Shown here piece after piece: positions 44,258 through 53,302 of a stretch of 64,000 nt of DNA. The position numbers and the translations under genes were made by a program. The stretch is from Catalinimonas niigatensis (GTDB lineage: Bacteria; Bacteroidota; Bacteroidia; Cytophagales; Cyclobacteriaceae), in contig NZ_CP119422.1 of the NCBI RefSeq assembly GCF_030506285.1, positions 124,001-188,000 of the forward strand, written 5' to 3'. The first letter of the stretch is position 1, and every line of letters starts with the position of its first letter. The notes below the pieces were generated by a model that worked only from the letters and a program-made list of their open reading frames with translations, made no database searches and was not told the DNA's origin.

Positions 44258-45535
44258 ATGAAAGAGGATTTATTACAGCATATCTGGCAGTATCAGCTTT
44301 TTGATAAGCAAAATTTACAAACAACTGACGGACATACGTTAAATATAATCCGTTTGGGAATATGGAATAGAGAATCTGGTCCTGATTTTTTACAGGCCCA
44401 GATCAAGATAGATGATATGGTCTGGTTTGGATCAATAGAAATTCATATCCATGCATCAGATTGGAAGCAACACAAACATCATCTTAATCCTGCTTTTGAC
44501 AACGTTATCCTTCATGTGGTTTGGGAACACCCAAAAACCAACCTTCATCATGACGGTACAAAGATACCTACCCTGGCATTAAAAGACAGGGTGGATAATC
44601 TTCTCCTAAAAAAATATGACCATCTGCTTCATCATGACTATTCTAATCAACTGGCCTGCGCAAGTTATTTAACAAGTATACCTTCAATTCATAAGTTTTC
44701 CGTACTTGAGAAGGCGGCTTTGAAAAGATTAGAACGCAAATCAGCCGAAGTTAAACTCTTTTGGGGTAATCAACAAAAAGACTGGCAACAGACCGCTTTT
44801 CAATGGATATGCAGGGCTTATGGATTTAAAGTAAATGCTGAAGCTTTTGCCACCCTAGGCACTAGATTACCTTACCAGTATTTGCAAGCTGAAAGAGATA
44901 ACTTTGAAAATATAGTGGCCTTGTTATTTGAAGTTTCCGGACTTATTGATACCCGATTGTGTTCTAAAAAAGTGATTAATACTGCACAACATCTCAGACA
45001 AAAATATGCCATAGACAGTTATGCAATGCAAAAGCATGAATTCCGCTGGTCGCGATTACGTCCGCCAAACTTTCCTGAAGTTCGCTTGATTCAATTGGCC
45101 GCGTTGCTCTATAAGCATGCAAATCTCATGGATATTTTGTTGCATCTGCAAAGCTTTAAGTCAATGCTTACCCTGTTTGATAAAACCAATGATATTATTG
45201 TGTCATATAACCATGAATTTCCTAAAGCTAAGGTTTTGGGAAAAGAGAGCATATATACAATTATTATTAATGCAATAATTCCTTTTCGTTATGCCTATGG
45301 AATGCATAATGCTGACGAACAAATGAAAGATCAGGCTGTAAATCTTCTACAGGAGATACCGGGCGAACGCAACAGATTTACCAAAATTTTCAGCCAATAT
45401 AATTTTCCATTGAGTACAGCACTTGAATCTCAGGGAGTGTTGGAACAATATCGTTTTGCTTGTCAGGAAAAGCGATGTCTTGAATGTCATATTGGCGCTG
45501 CCATTATGAAAAACCGGGATTTATTGGTTAATTAA
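44258..45535 (+). CDS. DUF2851 family protein
   Basis: Four hundred and twenty-five residues. The N-terminus MKEDLLQHIWQYQLFDKQNL and the segment WNRESGPDFLQAQIKIDD, followed by GSIEIHIHASDWKQHKHH, are the typical Bacteroidota DUF2851 pattern. The conserved Asp, Glu and Lys/His residues in GPDF…SIEIHIHASDW look like a PD-(D/E)xK nuclease-like core, which is my inference. A cysteine-containing tail (KRCLECHIGAAIM) closes the protein. Function is unknown. The following membrane-protein gene starts 10 bases later and may be cotranscribed. Confidence 0.85.
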   Translation: MKEDLLQHIWQYQLFDKQNLQTTDGHTLNIIRLGIWNRESGPDFLQAQIKIDDMVWFGSIEIHIHASDWKQHKHHLNPAFDNVILHVVWEHPKTNLHHDGTKIPTLALKDRVDNLLLKKYDHLLHHDYSNQLACASYLTSIPSIHKFSVLEKAALKRLERKSAEVKLFWGNQQKDWQQTAFQWICRAYGFKVNAEAFATLGTRLPYQYLQAERDNFENIVALLFEVSGLIDTRLCSKKVINTAQHLRQKYAIDSYAMQKHEFRWSRLRPPNFPEVRLIQLAALLYKHANLMDILLHLQSFKSMLTLFDKTNDIIVSYNHEFPKAKVLGKESIYTIIINAIIPFRYAYGMHNADEQMKDQAVNLLQEIPGERNRFTKIFSQYNFPLSTALESQGVLEQYRFACQEKRCLECHIGAAIMKNRDLLVN

Positions 45536-45545
45536 GATCAAAAAA

Positions 45546-46835
45546 TTGCTGACTTTTCTCTTTATCCTACAAATCATTTTTTGGCTGCTATTAATAAACC
45601 ATTTTATTAGAAGGATTAAGCCACTTGGGGATAAGCTTGTTTTTTCAGCAGCCCTGATACTTAAAATATTTGCAGGATGTTGCGTGGGCTGGCTTTACAT
45701 CTACTACTATCGTGGAGGGGATACGCTAGTTTATTTCCATGACGCACAACTGCTTTCCAATGTATTCACTGAAAACCCCAGTATTTATCTCAAGGCAATT
45801 CTAGGTACCTTTACAGTAAGCGACCTTCAGTATCATTCACAAAGCAGAGCTCTGTTTTTTGCAAAAACAGCAAGTTTCATCAGCATTTTTTCATTACAAA
45901 ATTATTGGCTTATTGCAATCTCACTATCTATGGTCAATTTTTTTGCGAGCTGGTGGCTGGTGATAAAAATCAAAACCTACTTTAATATTACCAAATATGT
46001 ACTTTTTATTCCCTTCTTATTTTATCCATCCGTAGTATTTTGGAGTGCTGGCCTCCTCAAAGAAACAATCGCTCTCGCATTGATTTACATCTTGTGTGGT
46101 ATTTTTGTGCAAGCTTATAAGCAAGGTTTGTCTGTAAGAGAGACAATTTTTGCCTTATTGGCCAGCGTAATATGCGCTTGGTTACTTTGGATGCTTAAAT
46201 ATTATTATGCTGCAGTATTACTTCCTTTACTTTTAAGTTTGTTGTCATTTGAGTTACTGAAAATGCATACAAATTTACTGTCAAAACCCTTGAGAGGCTT
46301 GTTCATATTCCTTTCGGCACTTATCATTGTTTTTTTAGCATTCATGCATTTCCACCCCAATCTAAATCCTGATTTAATACTGATGGCCATTGTCCGAAAT
46401 CATGATTTAAGTATTGCTGCATCAGATGAAGGTGAATATGTCTATTATGAATCTTTGATCCCTTCCCTGAGAAGTTTTGTGTATTATTTTCCGAAAGCGC
46501 TCTTCAGTGGGCTATTTCGCCCACTCCCCGGAGAGGGAGCCAGCTGGTTTCAGTGGCTGGCTGGACTGGAAAATCTTATCATCTTTTCTTTGAGTAGCTT
46601 TGCTTTTTCACTGATCCTATTTCAAAAGGTAAAATTACAGCTATCTGTATTGCTGTTTGCTTGCGTTATGTATGTCTGCTTACTGTCAGGATTGATAGCT
46701 TTGGCTTCCCCTAATTTTGGAAGCCTGATGAGGTATAAAGTGGCCTATGCTCCATTTTGGCTTTTCTTGTGCCTCCTGGTCATAAATTCATTCCAACGTG
46801 CTAAGAGGGAATCCCAATCTATAAAAAAAATATAG
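45546..46835 (+). CDS. polytopic membrane protein, function unknown
   Basis: Four hundred and twenty-nine residues with about ten hydrophobic helices. It begins at a TTG (45546), since no ATG or GTG lies between the last upstream in-frame stop (45507) and the first helix. A conserved-looking soluble loop after helix 2 contains YYRGGDTLVYFHDAQLL, which recalls membrane glycosyltransferases or polymerases with an early acidic loop, but I cannot name a family. The gene ends inside the 3' end of the convergent HTTM-like gene, overlapping it by 91 bases. Confidence 0.75.
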   Translation: MLTFLFILQIIFWLLLINHFIRRIKPLGDKLVFSAALILKIFAGCCVGWLYIYYYRGGDTLVYFHDAQLLSNVFTENPSIYLKAILGTFTVSDLQYHSQSRALFFAKTASFISIFSLQNYWLIAISLSMVNFFASWWLVIKIKTYFNITKYVLFIPFLFYPSVVFWSAGLLKETIALALIYILCGIFVQAYKQGLSVRETIFALLASVICAWLLWMLKYYYAAVLLPLLLSLLSFELLKMHTNLLSKPLRGLFIFLSALIIVFLAFMHFHPNLNPDLILMAIVRNHDLSIAASDEGEYVYYESLIPSLRSFVYYFPKALFSGLFRPLPGEGASWFQWLAGLENLIIFSLSSFAFSLILFQKVKLQLSVLLFACVMYVCLLSGLIALASPNFGSLMRYKVAYAPFWLFLCLLVINSFQRAKRESQSIKKI

Positions 46836-47890
46836 ACAAAAATCCACGAAGAAAAATAAGGTCCTATATCCATCAGGAGCTTAGTGCCAAGATGAAAAAA
46901 TACGCCTAAGATCAAAATCAAAATTTTTAAACGTTTCTGAAACAGTATAACAAAAAAAAATAATTGAAAGAGTAAAGCCCCCCAAGGGAGTATATGAGCC
47001 AGTAGGTTATTTTCAGCCAGTTTTATTCCTAATTCTTGCCCGTGAAGGTATACATAACTTCTAAAAGTCTCTACAGTAGCCCATTCAAACCCACTGGTAA
47101 GTAACTTTTCTGCCCCTGCCAAAAAATAGACCCCGGCAATGGTTAACTGAATTAAGAATAGAATCCAGGAAAACTTATGAGAATTTAAAGGTCTTTTATT
47201 GTTGTCTTGCACCCTTAGTTCATACAAAAGAGCCGGCATCAGCATGGCGGTATAGGTGAGTGTAACCTGACCGTGATCTATTTTTTCAAATGAAAAAGAA
47301 TAGCCCTGAAAAAGTAAAAGGATCACAGCTGCGATTGTAGAAAACAGCACTTCACGGTATCTGAATAAGACCGATATAATACTTAAAATGTAAAGCACAT
47401 AGAGGGAATAATAGAGCGGAAGTGGCAGAATGGGCAAATGAAAAATACGATATAATAATACACCTTTATAAAAAGATTTCATTCGTACAATTTGCTCAAA
47501 ATCCCATATCCACATCCAGGTAAAATAGAGTAGTCCTAAGTAAAAAATCGTAACCAAAAGACTGTAAAAACTAGGGCTATGCAGCTTTATATTCTTTTCA
47601 AGAAATTGTTTTGGTGATAGTATCCATAAAGTGAAGGAAATTCCTAGAGCCAGCAATAAGGTCCGGACCAGGATTTGATCAGCTTTGAAGAGAAAAAAAG
47701 AAAGTTCAAACCGTTGTTTTTCTACCTGAAATCTGGGATACAAAATATCTATAAGCTGCTGAAACCAGTCTGGCGCACTTCCTTCGTAGGCAAGGCTTAC
47801 ATAAGCCCTGAACACAGAGATGTAGAGCAAACAACTTGAAAGCGTGCAGCCCAAAATAAAAAGGATGGTATAAGTGCGTGCATTTTTCAC
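46745..47890 (-). CDS. HTTM-like membrane protein
   Basis: Three hundred and eighty-one residues, about nine or ten membrane helices. The segment AGVYFLAGAEKLLTSGFEWA, then ILPWGALLFQLFFFVILFQK, and FFHLGTKLLMDIGPYFSSWI followed by a DW motif, match the HTTM (horizontally transferred transmembrane) / gamma-carboxylase-like group as seen in Bacteroidota. No carboxylase activity is implied. It overlaps its upstream partner gene by 4 bases (start at 47890, partner stop at 47887), so translation is probably coupled. Its last 91 bases overlap the convergent membrane-protein gene, which is unusually long for a bacterial 3' overlap. Confidence 0.72.
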   Translation of the reverse strand: MKNARTYTILFILGCTLSSCLLYISVFRAYVSLAYEGSAPDWFQQLIDILYPRFQVEKQRFELSFFLFKADQILVRTLLLALGISFTLWILSPKQFLEKNIKLHSPSFYSLLVTIFYLGLLYFTWMWIWDFEQIVRMKSFYKGVLLYRIFHLPILPLPLYYSLYVLYILSIISVLFRYREVLFSTIAAVILLLFQGYSFSFEKIDHGQVTLTYTAMLMPALLYELRVQDNNKRPLNSHKFSWILFLIQLTIAGVYFLAGAEKLLTSGFEWATVETFRSYVYLHGQELGIKLAENNLLAHILPWGALLFQLFFFVILFQKRLKILILILGVFFHLGTKLLMDIGPYFSSWIFVYIFFIDWDSLLARWNEFMTRRHKKSQNGA

Positions 47891-48345
47891 TCTCTGGGAA
47901 AGCGTGCGACCAAACTGGTATCGTTTTGTATTTTTCTTAAAATGTAAAGCGTATCTGGCATTTGATGTGATGGAAAAAGCCTGGAAACCTGTTTCAAAAA
48001 CTGATCTGCTTCATTTCTATAATAATAGTTTCTTAGCAAATAATCTAACTTGCTTCTTTGAATGCCTGTTAGTTCAGCAATCTGAAAGTCAAAGCCTCCC
48101 TCATTTTGATAGGCAACCAGGAAAAACTGTTCAGTTTGAATACTTCTTTTGACGGGTTCGGCAAACATTCCGAAGCGAAAGAAAGGATAGAAAGTTTCCT
48201 GCAAGATGAAGGGGATGAACAAGCCGAAAAGCATGAGCAAAGTGATCAGGAACCTGAATGTATATAGCTTTATTACAGGCAAAGGCTTACTTTTCAATAG
48301 CTTGTATAGGCAAGTGGGCAATATCACTGAAGGTCTCAATTTCAC
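47887..48345 (-). CDS. single-helix membrane protein, companion of the HTTM-like protein
   Basis: One hundred and fifty-two residues from ATG 48345, which overlaps the SiaC-like gene by 59 bases. A TTG at 48297 would reduce the overlap to about 11 bases and keep the membrane helix, so the true start is uncertain. One hydrophobic segment (FRFLITLLMLFGLFIPFIL) is followed by FYPFFRFGMFAEP and a soluble tail rich in Tyr, Arg and Gln. The helix-then-FRFGMFAEP pattern is one I have seen beside HTTM-like proteins. Its stop overlaps the HTTM-like start, so the two probably form a complex (inference). Confidence 0.65.
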   Translation of the reverse strand: MKLRPSVILPTCLYKLLKSKPLPVIKLYTFRFLITLLMLFGLFIPFILQETFYPFFRFGMFAEPVKRSIQTEQFFLVAYQNEGGFDFQIAELTGIQRSKLDYLLRNYYYRNEADQFLKQVSRLFPSHQMPDTLYILRKIQNDTSLVARFPRE

Positions 48346-48661
48346 TCAGCAAGTGATCATCTCCTTTAGGGTAATACCATTTTACATTTACAGTATTTCC
48401 ACTTTTATGGATATCTGAAATACGCTTTAGAATTTCGTATAATGCTTTGGCTGAAGCTGTATTATAATACTTAAATTCTAATTTCATCTCCGTATGTTCA
48501 GCAGGGTGTTTGGTGTAGGCATCCAACCACTGAATGATAGGAAAAAAAAATCCTAATGCATCCTGTTCATCAGCGACTCCTTTAATTGTTATGATACCCT
48601 TTTGGGCATCAAGAGAAACCTGTGGACTTTTAGTACTTCCTTCTATGTATAATGGCTCCAT
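48287..48661 (-). CDS. SiaC-family (DUF1987) regulatory phosphoprotein
   Basis: One hundred and twenty-four residues, all DUF1987. The core pattern ITIKGVADEQDALGFFFPII, then LEFKYYNTASAKALYEIL with Thr68, and VNVKWYYPKGDDHLLSEIE agree with SiaC. In Pseudomonas, SiaC is phosphorylated on a Thr by SiaB and, when unphosphorylated, activates a diguanylate cyclase. Thr68 here falls in the matching NTAS motif. No SiaB kinase, PP2C phosphatase or GGDEF gene is nearby, so the partners must be elsewhere or the role differs. The gene lies 39 bases after the mlaF-like stop and may belong to the same transcript. Confidence 0.85.
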   Translation of the reverse strand: MEPLYIEGSTKSPQVSLDAQKGIITIKGVADEQDALGFFFPIIQWLDAYTKHPAEHTEMKLEFKYYNTASAKALYEILKRISDIHKSGNTVNVKWYYPKGDDHLLSEIETFSDIAHLPIQAIEK

Positions 48662-48700
48662 ATTTTATCAAGATGATATCAATTGTATTTACTATCTTAA

Positions 48701-49438
48701 TTAACTACTGATCAGTTTGTTTGCAAATACAAAATCTCTTAATTCTTTGACCTCAGTGTTTAATATTACCTTATTACTGCCTTCCCAGAGTTTTTTTCCC
48801 TTGTACAAGAACATCACATGATCTCCCATACCAATTACTGAATTCATATCATGAGTTACCACAACTGTGGTCATACCAAATTCATAGGTAATTTCCTGAA
48901 TTAATTCATCTATTAGAATGGAAGTCTGTGGATCAAGTCCGGAATTAGGTTCGTCACAGAAAAGGTACTTGGGATTATTTACGATGGCACGGGCAATACC
49001 CACTCTTTTTTTCATCCCACCACTGAGCTCAGAAGGCATTTTTTTGTTGATATTTTCTAATCCCACTCTTTGTAGACAAAAATTAGCTCTCTCCTGTTTT
49101 TCGTCTTCGGGCAAATCGGTAAGAATATTCATGGGGAATTTCACGTTATTTTCCACATTGAGTGAATCAAACAAAGCTACTCCCTGAAACAGCATACCTA
49201 TTTCTCTACGTATCTCAGTTTTCACATCTTTATCAGCATGCGTAAAATCCCTTTCATTGTAATACACCGTCCCGCTGTCTGGAGGGATTAAGCCGACGAT
49301 GCATTTGAGTAAGACACTTTTACCAGTACCGCTAGCTCCAATGATGAGGTTATTTTTTCCTTTATGAAATACGCCACTGATGTCATCCAATACTTTGACA
49401 CCATTGAATGACTTACTTATGTTTTTTATTTCAATCAT
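48701..49438 (-). CDS. ABC transporter ATP-binding protein, MlaF-like
   Basis: Two hundred and forty-five residues. Walker A (IGASGTGKSVLLK) near residue 33, Q-loop (MLFQGVALFDSLNV), signature (ELSGGMKKRVGIARA), Walker B (YLFCDEPNSGLD) and the switch His (VVVTHDMNSV) are all present. The LSGGM-K-K-R signature and the FDSL Q-loop context are typical of the MlaF/Ttg2A family, which moves phospholipids between the membranes. It follows the MlaE-like permease gene by 12 bases. No MlaD-like (MCE) gene is adjacent. Confidence 0.92.
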   Translation of the reverse strand: MIEIKNISKSFNGVKVLDDISGVFHKGKNNLIIGASGTGKSVLLKCIVGLIPPDSGTVYYNERDFTHADKDVKTEIRREIGMLFQGVALFDSLNVENNVKFPMNILTDLPEDEKQERANFCLQRVGLENINKKMPSELSGGMKKRVGIARAIVNNPKYLFCDEPNSGLDPQTSILIDELIQEITYEFGMTTVVVTHDMNSVIGMGDHVMFLYKGKKLWEGSNKVILNTEVKELRDFVFANKLISS

Positions 49439-49450
49439 AGTTCATAACTG

Positions 49451-50179
49451 CTAAAGCAATATTTCAACCACCATATAGTCGGCCAGGAGGATGGCGATAC
49501 AGCTATTAGTAACCGCACTGGTACTGGCTTGTCCTACTTCTAATGCACCACCTTTGGTAAAGAAACCTTTGTAAGATGCGATGGATGATACTAAGAATGC
49601 GAATACCAGGGATTTTACAAGTGCGATAAATATAAAATACTGTCTGAAGTCAAAGCGCAAGCCGTAAACATAATCCTCACCTGAAACAATGTTGGTAAGT
49701 GTACCTACCAGGAAACCTCCATAGATTGACAGAAAACCTGCCAGTACGCAAAGCATAGGAAACATCAGCATGGCTGCCACAATTTTAGGAAGTACCAGAT
49801 AAGACGCAGAGTTAATACCCATGACTTCCAGCGCATCAACTTGTTCAGTAATACGCATGGTTCCTAATTCGCCAGCAATACTTGAACCTACTTTACCAGC
49901 CAGTACAATAGATGTGATGGTAGGAGCCAATTCAAACACTGTCATATCGCGAACTACTGTGCTGATGATAAAGTCTTGAATAAATGGGCTGACAAGATTT
50001 TCAGCAGTCTGTACTGTCGTTACCGCCCCGATAAAAGTTGACACTATGGTGACCAGTACCAGAGAATTGATACCAATGACAATGGCTTCATCCAGCGTCC
50101 GTTTGACATAAGTGCCAAGCGTTTCCATCTTTTTAAAAAGTGTACCAATAAAAATAACATATTTGCCAAGGCTTCTCAT
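49451..50179 (-). CDS. MlaE-family ABC transporter permease
   Basis: Two hundred and forty-two residues, about five or six membrane helices. Family landmarks are the GAVTTVQTAENLVSPFIQDF segment, the GSSIAGELGTMRITEQVDAL coupling loop with EVMGINSASYLVLPKIVA after it, and GAEEVGQAS-like GALEVGQASTSAVTNS near the C-terminus. It works with the MlaF-like ATPase 12 bases downstream in phospholipid or lipid transport across the periplasm. It diverges from the SDR gene across a 239-base region. Confidence 0.93.
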   Translation of the reverse strand: MRSLGKYVIFIGTLFKKMETLGTYVKRTLDEAIVIGINSLVLVTIVSTFIGAVTTVQTAENLVSPFIQDFIISTVVRDMTVFELAPTITSIVLAGKVGSSIAGELGTMRITEQVDALEVMGINSASYLVLPKIVAAMLMFPMLCVLAGFLSIYGGFLVGTLTNIVSGEDYVYGLRFDFRQYFIFIALVKSLVFAFLVSSIASYKGFFTKGGALEVGQASTSAVTNSCIAILLADYMVVEILL

Positions 50180-50418
50180 AAAAGAATTTTATAGAAATGA
50201 ATGTACATAGTTATTAATTATAGCGGATAAATAATAGGTTACAGACAACTAATCTGGTTTTTTTGAACATACTGTGGGAAGACAAAAAAATAGAAAACAT
50301 AATTACACACAAGCTAGATAAACTGATGTTTTCTTAAACGCACTATTTTGTCTACTATATGTATAGCCCATATGGAATAACGTAAAAACAGATTTTTGTT
50401 AGATAAAATAAATTTTTT

Positions 50419-51126
50419 ATGAAAAAACTAGCAGTCATTACCGGCGGAACCAAAGGCATAGGTAAAGCGATCATTGAAAACTTCGCAGCGGAAGGTTATT
50501 CAATTGCCACCTGTTCTCGCACCGAGAGCGATTTACAGGCCCTTCAAAAGCAGATTTTAACCATCTATCCTGATCTTGATTTTTTGTATATGCCAGCAGA
50601 TTTAGCTCAGAAAGGACAGGTGAAATCTTTTGCAGATATGATTCATAAAAGCGGTATTCCAGTAGAAGTAGTGGTAAACAATAGCGGCTTATTTATTCCC
50701 GGACAAATTCATGATGAAGAAGATGGTATGCTTGAAAAAATGATAGATACCAATCTCTACAGTGCCTATCATCTGAGCCGCGCTCTACTCAAGCCCATGA
50801 TGGAAAGAAAAAAAGGGCACATATTTAATATCTGCTCAACTGCCAGTATCATCCCTTATACTAATGGTGGTTCCTATTGCATCGCAAAATTTGCCATGTT
50901 GGGCATGAGCAAAGTATTGCGGGAAGAAATGAAACCACACAACATAAGGGTAACTTCGGTGCTTCCTGGAGCTACTTATACAGCCAGCTGGGAGGGAACT
51001 GATTTGCCGGAAGAACGCTTTATGAAAGCAGAAGATGTGGCTGATACTGTGATGGCAGCGTTCAAACTATCAGATCGTGCAGTATTAGAAGAAGTGCTGA
51101 TTCGTCCATTATTGGGAGATTTGTAA
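50419..51126 (+). CDS. short-chain dehydrogenase/reductase, 3-ketoacyl reductase-like
   Basis: Two hundred and thirty-five residues, classical SDR length. The nucleotide motif TGGTKGIGKA sits near residue 8, NNSG near 88, the catalytic Ser in CSTASII, and the YCIAK motif (Tyr-x-x-x-Lys) near 155. The C-terminal PGATYTASW region resembles sepiapterin-reductase-like SDRs. It reduces a carbonyl group with NAD(P)H; the substrate is not predictable. It stands alone, with a small hairpin about 30 bases after its stop. Confidence 0.9.
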   Translation: MKKLAVITGGTKGIGKAIIENFAAEGYSIATCSRTESDLQALQKQILTIYPDLDFLYMPADLAQKGQVKSFADMIHKSGIPVEVVVNNSGLFIPGQIHDEEDGMLEKMIDTNLYSAYHLSRALLKPMMERKKGHIFNICSTASIIPYTNGGSYCIAKFAMLGMSKVLREEMKPHNIRVTSVLPGATYTASWEGTDLPEERFMKAEDVADTVMAAFKLSDRAVLEEVLIRPLLGDL

Positions 51127-51157
51127 ACCAGACTTTTTGCAACATTTCCTTAACAAT

Positions 51158-51177
51158 AAAGTTTACCAGTAAACTTT
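51158..51177. promoter_or_regulatory. short hairpin between the SDR gene and ispG
   Basis: Perfect 8-bp inverted repeat (AAAGTTTA, loop CCAG, TAAACTTT) in the 102-base gap between the SDR gene and ispG. There is no T-run after it, so it is a weak terminator candidate or an operator for ispG. Evidence is structural only. Confidence 0.3.
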
Positions 51178-51228
51178 CGCACATTCTTCGTTATTTTGTG
51201 ATAGTATCAAGATACAGCTTAAAAATAT

Positions 51229-53232
51229 ATGTCCCTTTTAGCTTCAGAAGTGCAATCCTTCAGGAATTATTGTAAAAGCCTTACGGCTTATCATAGACGG
51301 AAAACCAGGGAAGTTTGCATTGGTGATATTCCGATGGGTGGTGATAACCCCATTCGTATACAATCTATGACCACTATAGATACTATGGATACCCAGGGTT
51401 CAGTAGAACAGGTGATCCGTATGGTAGATGCTGGTTGTGAGTACGTGAGGATCACCGCCCCGAGCATCAAGGAAGCGCAAAACCTGGAAGAGATCAAAAA
51501 AGAGCTTTTGAAAAGAGGATATAAAGTTCCTTTAGTAGCTGATATTCATTTTACACCCAACGCCGCTGAACTGGCTGCCCGTATTGTAGAAAAAGTAAGG
51601 ATTAACCCTGGCAACTATGCCGATAAGAAAAAATTTGAGCTGATAGAGTATACCGATGATTCCTATCAGCTTGAAATTGAACGCATACGTGAGAAATTTG
51701 TACCGCTGGTAAAGATTTGTAAAGAATACGGAACGGCGATGCGTATCGGTACCAACCATGGCTCATTGTCTGACAGGATCATGAGCCGATATGGCGATAC
51801 ACCGCTGGGCATGGTAGAATCAGCCCTTGAGTTTATCAGGATCTGCGAGGAGCTTAATTACTACGATATTGTCGTTTCCATGAAAGCAAGCAATACCCAG
51901 GTCATGGTGCAGGCTTACCGATTACTGGTACAGAAACTTGATGAAGAAGGGCTTCAACCTTATCCTCTTCATCTGGGGGTAACCGAAGCTGGTGATGGAG
52001 AGGATGGCCGAATCAAATCAGCCGTGGGTATTGGTACACTGCTGGAAGATGGTCTTGGAGATACCGTCAGGGTATCCTTAACCGAAGAACCTGAATACGA
52101 AGTGCCGGTAGCTTATAATCTGGTCAAAAGGTATGATAGCCGGGAAGGACATCAGCCCATTCTACCAATTGAGCACGTTCCCAAAGATCCTTATAGCTAC
52201 AGCCGTAGAAAAAGTCATGAAGTGGGTAACATTGGAGGAGATAATGTGCCCCGGGTAATTACCGATGTGCGCAATGTAGGGAACTGGACCTATAAAGATT
52301 TTAAGGGTATAGGACATTTCTATTTGCCGGAACCCGACAAATGGACCATGAACGAGACAGGCTGCGATTATATCTATTCCGGTAAACAGGCAGTGAATTT
52401 TATGCTGCCTAACGGTTTGAAAGAAATTCTGGACTATTCAGCCTGGTTGAGTTCTACTGATAAAAAGAATCAATTGCCGCTGTTTCAGTGGGAAGAATAT
52501 CTCAATAGAAAAGAAGCACATACACTCACAAATTTCTTACAAATCAGCCTTCAGGAAGCTGATGAAAGTTTATGGCAAATCATCGCTGAGGATCAAAACC
52601 TGGTCCTGATTCTGGATACAGACAATGCACATGCGATGCCCGAACAAAGAAGGTTCTTCTACGAATTGATGAACAGAAAAATAAATGTTCCGGTCATCAT
52701 CAAACGTAAATACGCAGACCTGGATGATGAAAAGGTGCAACTCTATAGCGCTACCGATATGGGTGGATTGCTCATTGAAGGTTTTGGCGATGGCGTGTTC
52801 CTTAGTACTGAGCTTGTTGTTCCCAAAGCTAAAGAAGCACAATTACAGATGATTGCCAGAAACAACAGCATTTCGTTTGGTGTTCTACAGGCTTGCCGTA
52901 CCCGCATGTCCAAAACTGAATACATTTCCTGCCCTTCCTGCGGACGTACGTTATTTGATCTTCAGGAAACCACTGCCATGATTCGCAAAAGAACGGATCA
53001 CCTCAAAGGGGTAAAGATCGGCATCATGGGTTGTATCGTCAACGGGCCAGGGGAGATGGCGGATGCTGATTATGGTTACGTAGGCTCAGGAAAAGGAAAG
53101 ATCACCTTATACCGTGGGCAAAATGTGGTCAAAAAGAGTGTGCCTTCTGAACGAGCCGTAGACGAACTTATCCAGTTGATCCAGGAAGATGATCGCTGGA
53201 ATGAACCTACGAATCAGCCTGAGCTAGGCTAG
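51229..53232 (+). CDS. ispG: 4-hydroxy-3-methylbut-2-enyl diphosphate synthase, long form
   Basis: Six hundred and sixty-seven residues, the long form with an inserted middle domain seen in Bacteroidota, Chlamydiae and plants; the usual bacterial enzyme has about 370. The N-terminal barrel starts with REVCIGDIPMGGDNPIRIQS. The C-terminal 4Fe-4S domain has CPSCGRTLFDLQETT and GIMGCIVNGPGEMADADYG, carrying the three Cys ligands. It catalyses the penultimate step of the MEP isoprenoid pathway, so this organism uses MEP rather than only mevalonate. The two small genes that follow may be in the same transcript. Confidence 0.96.
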   Translation: MSLLASEVQSFRNYCKSLTAYHRRKTREVCIGDIPMGGDNPIRIQSMTTIDTMDTQGSVEQVIRMVDAGCEYVRITAPSIKEAQNLEEIKKELLKRGYKVPLVADIHFTPNAAELAARIVEKVRINPGNYADKKKFELIEYTDDSYQLEIERIREKFVPLVKICKEYGTAMRIGTNHGSLSDRIMSRYGDTPLGMVESALEFIRICEELNYYDIVVSMKASNTQVMVQAYRLLVQKLDEEGLQPYPLHLGVTEAGDGEDGRIKSAVGIGTLLEDGLGDTVRVSLTEEPEYEVPVAYNLVKRYDSREGHQPILPIEHVPKDPYSYSRRKSHEVGNIGGDNVPRVITDVRNVGNWTYKDFKGIGHFYLPEPDKWTMNETGCDYIYSGKQAVNFMLPNGLKEILDYSAWLSSTDKKNQLPLFQWEEYLNRKEAHTLTNFLQISLQEADESLWQIIAEDQNLVLILDTDNAHAMPEQRRFFYELMNRKINVPVIIKRKYADLDDEKVQLYSATDMGGLLIEGFGDGVFLSTELVVPKAKEAQLQMIARNNSISFGVLQACRTRMSKTEYISCPSCGRTLFDLQETTAMIRKRTDHLKGVKIGIMGCIVNGPGEMADADYGYVGSGKGKITLYRGQNVVKKSVPSERAVDELIQLIQEDDRWNEPTNQPELG

Positions 53233-53302
53233 ATTAAGGGAAATGCATTGGATGAACGATTCAGTGTTTTATGTGCTTATTTAATTAAATAATTACAAAA
53301 AT

